Positions 57,501-64,000 of a stretch of 64,000 bases of DNA are shown here, piece after piece. Both the position numbers and the translations under genes were made by a program. The stretch's first letter is position 1, and each line of letters starts with the position of its first letter. The stretch is from Nematostella vectensis (Eukaryota > Cnidaria > Anthozoa > Actiniaria > Edwardsiidae). The notes under the pieces are model-generated. The model worked only from the letters and a program-made list of their open reading frames with translations. It ran no database searches and was not told the DNA's origin. The stretch is from NCBI RefSeq assembly GCF_932526225.1, contig NC_064043.1:15374085-15438084 (forward strand). The letters are read 5' to 3'.

Positions 57501-59553
57501 TACTTTAAGACGTTTCCCCGATAAATATTTTTCTTCTTTCACTTTTTATGAGAACAGTCGTAAAAGAAGTTGGATTCCTTACACCAAGTCCTGCTCGGCC
57601 CCTTCCGGCTGATCTGGAGAATTTCATGCATGGGTCTGGTGACGAAGGCGTGGTTCTTGTGTCGTTCAGCACTTATATGGATGATATGAACCAGAATGTG
57701 CTAGACAGGCTGAGTTCTGCGTTCAGAAAAATCTCTCACAAGGTTTTGTGGAAGGTTGATGAAGGTATGATAATAATAATTAAATACCTGTTAAACCAGG
57801 GGTATGGAAGATGGCGAGCCAATGTCAAAGGATGACAATATTACGTGAAGGAAAAAGCTTAGATGAATAATGTCTGGAAAGTGTCGAAAAGATGGTGTTG
57901 TTTTGTGTTCTTTTATATTTGTGTCATTTTGTGTCCACAGGATCTTACCCGAACTCCGTGAGCGACAACGTAAAGTTAGTTGAATGGATGCCACAGAACG
58001 ACATTCTCGGGCACAACAAAACCAGGCTGTTTATCACGCACGCAGGGGCTCATGGGATGGCTGAAGCGGGGTATCATGGGGTCCCTGTGGTGGCGATGCC
58101 TATTTTTACAGATCAGCCAGATAACGCACGCATGCTCAGTGATGTTGGCATGGGTGTGGTACTCGATATCAACACGGCCACTTCCGAAGACGTGATCAGT
58201 GCTGTCACAGAGGTCATAACTAATCCAAGGTATGGATGACCTTTTCAACTGAGCCGTTTCTGCTATTGTGCCAATGTCAAGTGCAGGAGTGCTTTTGAAT
58301 TCAAAATTTATTTAAAACTAGCCCATTAGACGCATCCATACCAAGGAAAGTTTCAAAGTTTCACACAACCCAAGCAAAGTTTCACACCACCCAAGCAAAG
58401 TTTCACATCACCCAAGCAAAGTTTCACACCACCCAAGCAAAGTTTCACATCACCCAAGCAAAGTTTCACATCACCAAGGCAAAGTTTCACACCACCCAAG
58501 CAAGTTTCACACCACCCAAGCAAATTTCACATCACCCAAGCAAAGTTTCACACCCCCCAAGCAAAGTTTCACATCACCCAAGCAAGGTCTCATACCACCC
58601 AAGCAAAGTTTCACATCACCCAAGCAAAGTTTCACACCACCCAAGCAAGTTTCACACCACCCAAGCACATTTCACATCACCCAAGCAATGTTTCACAACG
58701 CCCAAGCAAAGTTTCACATCACCCAAGCAAAGTTTCACACCATCCAAGCAAAGTTTCACACCACCCAAGCAAAGTTTCACATCACCCAAGCAAAGTTTCA
58801 CACCACCCAAGCAAAGTTTCACATCACCCAAGCAAAGTTTCACACCACCCAATCAAAGATTCGCCCCACCCAAGCAAAGTTGCACACCACCCAAGCAAAG
58901 TTTCCCACGAACCCCAAACACGGGTTCGCACCAGCCCCAAGCAGACTCACACCAACAACAAGCAGTCTAAAACGAACCCAAACAAAGTATCGCACCAACC
59001 ATAAGCAAAGTTTTACAAACACAGCAAAAATCGTTTTGCACAAACAAACGAAGAAAAGTTTCATAAACCAGTCCCTCGTCATACACTAACTTGTTTGTGA
59101 CACCAAGATTAAGCACTCTGATAAACCAGAGAAACAATATATTATATGTAATAGGCCATTTCTAGTTTGCGCGCGCATAACCATAGAAACCTTCCTCAAC
59201 TACCAGAATGCAGCGCGCCCATTATTGGTTATTATTGGGATTTATTGGTTATTCGAGGTAATTTTCTGTTGTTATTTTATAGTTACAGGCTCAATGCGGC
59301 ACGTGTTTCCCACATATTGAAAAGCCGTCAGCGTGCGCCGGTGGAGGAAGCCGCTGACCATGTAGAGTACGTGCTGGCCGCTGGTCACGTGACCCACTTG
59401 AAGCCTCGGTCCCAGTCCATGCCGTTCTACCGTGTCTACATGCTCGACGTCATGGCCGTGCTAGGGCTCGCTCTAGCCATCGCTATGTGTGTATTTGCAG
59501 CTCTAGTTAGAGTAGTTTTCTGTTATTTGTTGAAGAAAACAAAGGAAGACTAA
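54502..59553 (+). CDS. UDP-glycosyltransferase (UGT family), five exons
   Basis: Exons 54502-54654, 56657-57260, 57558-57764, 57941-58229 and 59283-59553 join in phase to 507 residues, the usual UGT length. The protein would transfer a sugar from a UDP-sugar to small lipophilic acceptors in the ER. The ATG at 54502 is chosen because it starts a signal peptide (MKIYMFQLLYLLSVC). The first exon carries GQSHYRVV with the family's catalytic histidine. Exon 2 has the acceptor domain; the aspartate expected in the D-x-x-x-x-C-G motif is asparagine (LSNLVFNCG, codon 56891-56893). Exon 4 has the UDP-binding signature WMPQNDILGH, FITHAGAHGMAEAGYHGVPV and FTDQ. Exon 5 has a membrane helix and a KTKED tail fitting the K-x-K-x-x ER retrieval motif. 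Introns hold minisatellites. Confidence 0.85.
56030..56220 (+). repeat. About 60-bp diverged repeat in UGT intron 1
   Basis: Four degenerate copies share CTCAAGTGGCATTTT...GGAATTCATTCG and a TTTTCCTCTTTATCA link. Confidence 0.55.
56390..56455 (+). repeat. Short AACGCAAAATGTAATAAG repeat run
   Basis: Three degenerate copies of about 25 bp match the motif of the larger array at 43.5-43.8 kb. Confidence 0.6.
58346..58910 (+). repeat. 21-bp minisatellite in UGT intron 4
   Basis: About 27 units of CAAGCAAAGTTTCACACCAC plus C, with ACATCACCC and ACACCACCC forms interspersed and a few 20-bp units. It lies wholly in the intron before the last UGT exon. The open frame of [10 protein letters not shown]-type repeats through it is an artefact of the 21-bp period. 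Confidence 0.92.
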
Positions 59554-59609
59554 GATTTGTCTTTAAATACCGGACAGTTTAAAGACTGATCATTTGTAAG
59601 AATGAAGGT

Positions 59610-59615
59610 AATAAA
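59610..59615 (+). terminator. Poly(A) signal of the UGT gene
   Basis: AATAAA lies 56 bp after the stop of the last exon, a normal distance. Confidence 0.6.
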
Positions 59616-60028
59616 AGCTGGCATAAAAGTGGCTTGATTTCTCCTCTACGTTCAGTAGACTAATGATGATGGTATCGGGAGATTGGGTCGAACGATAAGA
59701 GAACAAGCATTCTGGGTACCGACAAGTCGATTGGCATAATCGTTCAAAGCGTTCAACAGTTTGCATTTTGCAGACCGAAAATGTTAAGACCTCATATATC
59801 CCTCATAATGTATCATTTAAATGTGAAAGTGATCTATTTTTTGGGCTTAATTATTGCTTTTGTTGTTATCATTCTTATAACAATTAGTTCACAGTAGATC
59901 ATGCGATGATCTGTGAGCGAGGAGGATTCATTTCCCAGCGCCATAACGAATTAAGGGATCTGGAAGCGGATCTTCTTGATATGGTCTGCAATGATGTAAA
60001 GATCGAGCCTGTCCTGCAAGATATCACA
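59616..60028. other. Unique sequence, nothing recognised
   Basis: Spacer between the UGT poly(A) site and the inverted 21-bp array. Confidence 0.4.
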
Positions 60029-60175
60029 GTGATGTGAAACTTTGCTTGGGTGATGTGAAACTTTGCTTGGGTGATGTGAAACTTTGCTTGGGTGATGTGA
60101 AACTTTGCTTGGGTGATGTGAAACTTTGCTTGGGTGATGTGAAACTTTGCTTGGGTGATGTGAAACTTGGCTTGT
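60029..60175 (-). repeat. Inverted partner of the 21-bp minisatellite
   Basis: Seven units of GTGATGTGAAACTTTGCTTG plus G, which is the reverse complement of the array at 58.3-58.9 kb. The two arrays flank the last UGT exon and its poly(A) signal as a long inverted repeat about 1.1 kb apart. Confidence 0.92.
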
Positions 60176-61092
60176 CTGCCTCAGAGGGTCAACGGCAAGA
60201 AATTACAGATTCGATTTGAAGAACATTGACTTTAAAATTGCCAACTCTGAAAGCTCGGGTTGAATAATATTAATGTACTTTTTAGTTTTTAGTTTTCTCG
60301 ATATTTTAACACTCCATACTTTTAGAATTAGTTTTTTGCTTTTAAATTATTTTTACACATTGTTATCATTATTATTGAATTCATCAGTGTTTAAACAAAA
60401 ATATTTTCAATGTCAAATAATGTGATTGTAGAGAATTGTACATAGATTATTAGATTTTATAATTATTGTTAATAATAATAATAAATAATAATTATTATTA
60501 TCTTTTCTAACCTCGAAGCTTGGTCTCGCAAATTTTGATTCTTAATGGCAAGATGCGCATAGCCCTTCGCTTCCCACATCTTGGACATGACTTCGATATA
60601 GCCTTTTTTCCTCCCATTCCTTCCTCATTGTATTTTATATTGTGTCCAGGCCCCGACCGCGCTCAGTGGACCGACTGTTTGTCAGCACCCTGGAAGAACG
60701 ATAAATTTCGACTTTGCAGCGAAAAATTGCAGGGAAATTCTGGCCTTTTGGATTATTTTCTTCGAAAGATATGTTTAGAAATTATTCTTCTATGACATAC
60801 AGGATTTTGAAGGGAAAAGCTGTCCGTTTTCTGCTGAAAAAGTTGCTTTGAAGAGTGGACGTTGTGATTGCCAGGGCGTGGAGCTTTTTACCCTGTTGTA
60901 TTTTATTACGAGAGGGGAGGAGGTGAACCGAAATGAAGGAGGAAAATCGCGTAAACTGTTATGAATCACGACTAAAACGGATCCAGATCAGACTATGACA
61001 ACTTCAAGAAATTGGCTTTATTACAGATATATTCGGTGAACAAATTAAAGATACTATTCGATACACGAACATTTCGTCTGGTTTGCCCGTGG
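60176..61092. other. Spacer, no gene seen
   Basis: An AT-rich part (60.25-60.5 kb, with ATTATTATT repeats) is followed by ordinary sequence. The open frame at 60520-60795 has no recognised motif. Confidence 0.4.
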
Positions 61093-61224
61093 TTCTACCG
61101 TGTCTACATGCTTGACGTCATGGCCGTGCTAGGGCTCGCTCTAGCCATCGCTATGTGTGTATTTGCAGCTCTAGTTAGAGTAGTTTTCTGTTATATTTTC
61201 TTGTGGAAAAGAAAGGAAGAATAA
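61093..61224 (+). pseudogene. Duplicate of the UGT membrane-anchor exon
   Basis: From 61093 for about 100 bp the DNA is almost identical to 59427-59525 of the UGT last exon (TTCTACCGTGTCTACATGCT onward, one C/T difference seen). It encodes the same membrane helix but a new tail, FLWKRKEE, which also fits the K-x-K-x-x ER retrieval pattern. The upstream part of the exon is not conserved and no AG acceptor directly precedes the match. AATAAA follows at about 61306. It is either a decaying partial duplicate or an alternative last exon. Confidence 0.65.
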
Positions 61225-61680
61225 GAAAAAACAAACCTTTTTTTAACTTGTGGCGCGCGGGAAGCCGAGGTGCAATGCGGCGAGGGTGCGAAGAAATGAG
61301 AGCCGGTAATAAAACCCCCTCTTTTTTAATCCTTTGCGCCGTTCGTCACGAACTCAGCGCAGTAATTGGCTGAATTTGACATGTCACTCAAGCGTGTGAA
61401 CGTGCCAAATCCTATCGCAGAGGCAGTGACTAAAGCACAGTGAGGTAAAACTGTAGTTATTAAGGGTGACAAAGATAAATGCAACTATAAACGAACTAAA
61501 ATTGAGCTTTTATTCATGTACAATGCGTTATGTGCTATCATAAAAAATATGTTTTTGATTGAATAATATATATACATATCAACATGATCTACATATGATC
61601 ATATGATACAGATGCATTTGTGATGAGAGGACGAAGCCATTTCTTCTACGACACGTCTTTTGTTGTTTTTTTTAGTTATT
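61225..61680. other. Spacer between convergent genes
   Basis: Contains AATAAA at about 61306 (plus strand) and TTTATT at about 61509 (AATAAA on the minus strand), which could serve the duplicated UGT exon and the NOL8-like gene respectively. Confidence 0.4.
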
Positions 61681-61684
61681 TCTG

Positions 61685-62275
61685 CTATACACGTTTCGAC
61701 TAGGTCTTGTTTTGTGCTATTTCTGCTGCGCACATTTCGGTTCGGTCTTGTTTTGTGTTTTTTCTTCGTTTCGAATCGGTCTTGCTTTGTGCTATTTCTG
61801 CTGCGCACGTTTCTATTCGGTCTTGTTTTGTGTTATTTCTTCGTTTCGTCTCGGCCTTGTTTTGTGCTATTTCTGCTGCGCACGTTTCGACTCGATCTTG
61901 TTTTGTGTTATTTCTCCGTTTCGATTCGGTCTTGTTTTGTGTTATTTCTTCGTTTCGTCTCGGCCTTGTTTTGTGCTATTTCTGCTGCGCACGTTTCGAC
62001 TCGATCTTGTTTTGTGTTTTTTCTTCGTTTCGAATCGGTCTTGCTTTGTGCTATTTCTGCTGCGCACGTTTCGATTCGGTCTTGTTTTGTGTTATTTCTT
62101 CGTTTCGTCTCGGCCTTGTTTTGTGCTATTTCTGCTGCGCACGTTTCGACTCGATCTTGTTTTGTGTTATTTCTCCGTTTCGACTCGGTCTTGTTTTGTG
62201 CTATCTCTGCTGCGCACGTTTCGAGTCGGTCTTGTTTTATGCTATTTCTGCTGCGCACGTTTCGACTCCATCTTT
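61685..62275 (-). repeat. 41/34-bp minisatellite grown from the NOL8-like stop codon
   Basis: On the plus strand, 41-bp units (TTTTGTGCTATTTCTGCTGC, then GCACGTTTCGACTCGGTCTTG) alternate with 34-bp units (TTTTGTGTTATTTCTTCGTT plus TCGTCTCGGTCTTG). On the minus strand each 41-bp unit contains CGTGCGCAGCAGAAATAG, the last codons and stop of the NOL8-like gene at 62242. The array therefore lies in that gene's 3' UTR. Several frames are open on both strands because many 41+34 pairs sum to 75 bp. Confidence 0.9.
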
Positions 62276-63431
62276 GTTTTTCTCCGCACCGCGTCCTTGT
62301 GCTTTTTCTTGTAGTCTTGTGTTAGGTCTCTGCGCATGCGCACCCAACGATTGGTGATCTCCTCCAGAGATGCATGACGGGTAAATGTAGTTTCGTCTGC
62401 AAAACAAGGGGATCTTTATCACCATCATCAACAAGAATAGGGATACTGTGAAGGCTTTGTGAGACACTCAAAACTTACCACCAAGTCGAGGGTCGTTCTG
62501 CTGGAAGAAGAAAAGTTCGCCATCAGCAGTCTCTTGCTTCAAGTCTTTCTCCTCTTCCTTCTCCTCCTCCTCGTCGTCGCTGCTGCTGTCGTATGGAAGT
62601 TTCTCTTGGTGCCAGCCTACTTTGTGTAGTACCTCCATCTCGCCGATGTCCTTGGCAGGAGACTCTTCATCGCTGCCCGTGGTGTTACCGAGAAATAAGA
62701 AGGATGCACTGGACTAGAAGTAGAATGCGTTTAGGGAAGATTAAAAAATTACTTTCAACTGGAAAAATGTGAGCTTGGTCTCCCTGTGCCCAGAATAATA
62801 AAAAACAAATGGGGGACGGGGTTGCAGGGGAGTTAAAGGGTATGTTGGTTTGCATGCAATGGCAATGTCTAGCTTCACTTCACTTTAATTCATTTTTACA
62901 GCGCAACCAGTAAGACCATGAACTCAGTAAATAGGTATTGAGTGTTTGTTCCGACCGATCACTCGCGAGATATTCAAACAGTCAACTAGAAACCTGTCTC
63001 AACAAGTCGTAGTGGGTCTGATTCTAATTCTTGGGTCTGATTCGTCTAAAGACAATAAATATTCCACACATATCTTTTAAGATATGTCGAGGGTTAACAC
63101 TTAAAAGTGTTCACGGTTTTACTGGTCGAGCTGTAATACAAATCCGTAATAACAAACATAAGGAACCTTTTTTTCCCGCTCCGCTCCTCACGTCCTTACC
63201 TCTTCTTTCTTCGAGCCGAACATCTCCGCCAGTGATGTAGTATTGACGTCGTAAAAAGTATCTTTCGTTACTTCAGGCGCGCTTGTCACTTTTAAAGCCT
63301 CCGCTGATTCAGATTTCGGGCTCACTTCTGGCTCTGGTTCCTTGCTAGTTTGTTTTGGGGTCTTGTTTACTATTTGCTCGTAGTCTTCATGATCTTCGCG
63401 ACTTGGGTCATAACGCATCTTTGTTGAATCC
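62242..63431 (-). CDS. NOL8: C-terminal exons of a nucleolar protein 8-like gene
   Basis: Three minus-strand exons, 63431-63200, 62713-62479 and 62396-62242, join in phase to about 207 residues; upstream exons lie beyond the right edge. The first gives MRYDPSREDHEDYEQIV and an FYDV...LAEMFGSKKEE segment. The second has an acidic tract (SSSDDEEEEKEEE) and ELFFFQQNDPRLG. The third has NRWVRMRRDLTQDYKKKHKD followed by a basic tail and TAG. The combination RYDP-x-x-x-DH, FFF-x-x-NDPRL and W-x-x-x-R-x-x-L-x-x-DYKKKHK matches my recollection of the NOL8 C-terminus; NOL8 acts in ribosome biogenesis in the nucleolus. Donors GAG|GTAAGG and GGTG|GTAAGT and acceptors CCTTTCAG, ACTTCTAG and TTTTGCAG support the exons. 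A minisatellite follows the stop. Confidence 0.7.
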
Positions 63432-63884
63432 CTGAAAGGTACACCCCAACAGTTGAGATACTATTTAAATAAGTTCTTTTTAACTAAATGAGAATAGAAG
63501 TACGACTGAAGGGTATAGCTGATATCCTTTTCTCGACGCTATCGGCGAATTGAATAAAACAGTCTAATGCTGCATTCAAACCAAAACCATGTTTAGTCAA
63601 ACAAGGTTTTTCTTTGCCTGATAACTTGCCAAGTTTCTTATTGTGTTGAATTCTTACTAGCTAAATAATCACTTAGTAATATGTACAGCACAGTCTATTC
63701 AGTTTTGTTCTTGGTTCTGTCCATTCTTAGGAGATGAGATTTGAACCAGTTTAATTGAACCACCTTTAAACTGGTTTAAGTGCTAGTCTGAATGTGGTAG
63801 GAAAGTGAAATGAAAGTGAAATTCCCCATTCCCCGATGAGGGACTCCCACTGTCCATTCGAGTAGCACTTCCAGTCAGCATTGT
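63432..63884. other. Intron of the NOL8-like gene, nothing recognised
   Basis: Unique sequence upstream (minus-strand sense) of the first visible exon. No exon was recognised. Confidence 0.4.
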
Positions 63885-64000
63885 CATCGGTCTTCGTGTG
63901 TAAACTGGCCTCAACTCGCCTAAACAAATAAGGATCATCGGTCTTCGTGTGTAAACTGGCCTCAACTCGCCTAAACAAATAAGGATCATCGGTCTTCGTG
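63885..64000. repeat. 51-bp tandem repeat running off the right edge
   Basis: CATCGGTCTTCGTGTGTAAA starts at 63885, 63936 and 63987, exactly 51 bp apart. The first two units are identical on inspection. The total length is unknown. Confidence 0.9.

Noticed and set aside
58652-60219. CLGDVKL and [10 protein letters not shown] repeat frames
   Set aside because: These are products of the 21-bp minisatellite period.
61660-62357. Three overlapping plus-strand frames of about 200 codons
   Set aside because: They lie in the 41/34-bp array; all three frames being open reflects the repeat, and the array is antisense to the NOL8-like 3' UTR.
1-64000. tRNA and rRNA genes
   Set aside because: No cloverleaf with B-box-like GGTTCRANNCC in proper context and no rRNA core sequence was noticed by eye; a tRNAscan run would settle it.

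Overview
The window looks like nuclear DNA of an animal, most likely a cnidarian such as a sea anemone or coral (inference). It contains spliced genes with consistent GT-AG intron phases, Ty3/Gypsy-type LTR retroelements, piggyBac- and pogo/Tigger-like DNA element remnants, and a very high load of minisatellites. No prokaryotic operon, CRISPR array or rRNA was seen.

Layout. 1-7.1 kb is one 24-bp minisatellite, internally organised into 1,560-bp and 1,008-bp higher-order blocks. It abuts the last exon of a plus-strand TIR-domain gene (7344-8425). 9.4-19.7 kb is a 60-bp minisatellite of about 171 units, with 1,017-bp and 600-bp higher-order repeats, followed by a 52-bp array and a CAC/CAT tract. 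20.8-25.5 kb holds minus-strand exons of a secreted astacin metalloproteinase with thrombospondin-1 (TSP1) and C-type lectin modules. Its catalytic part carries two in-frame TGA codons and lacks a segment, so it is probably a pseudogene.

26.2-30.3 kb is LTR element 1 (identical 192-bp LTRs, broken integrase). It lies beside a cysteine-containing host exon at 30.3-30.5 kb. 32.3-36.8 kb is LTR element 2 (identical 123-bp LTRs, one intact 1,340-codon gag-pol frame). 36.8-43.9 kb is mostly non-coding: an AT-rich stretch, a piggyBac-like non-autonomous element (39.4-40.4 kb) and a cluster of tandem arrays. 43.9-50.7 kb is LTR element 3 (813-bp LTRs). It has gag, a -1 frameshift signal, protease and an env-like frame, but no reverse transcriptase, RNase H or integrase.

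51.7-52.4 kb is a tandem array with a hairpin in each unit. 53.5-54.1 kb holds foldback and pogo/Tigger-like ends. 54.5-59.6 kb is a complete five-exon UDP-glycosyltransferase gene on the plus strand, with a duplicated copy of its membrane-anchor exon at 61.1 kb. 62.2-63.4 kb holds the last three exons of a minus-strand gene resembling nucleolar protein 8 (NOL8).

The most striking recurrent pattern is that several minisatellites have grown out of gene-structure boundaries: a 5' splice site (29 bp x 11), another 5' splice site (about 35 bp), a 3' splice-site region (67 bp x 2) and a stop codon (41/34-bp units after the NOL8-like stop). All exon calls are read by eye from sequence motifs and intron phase; no database search or transcript evidence was available.
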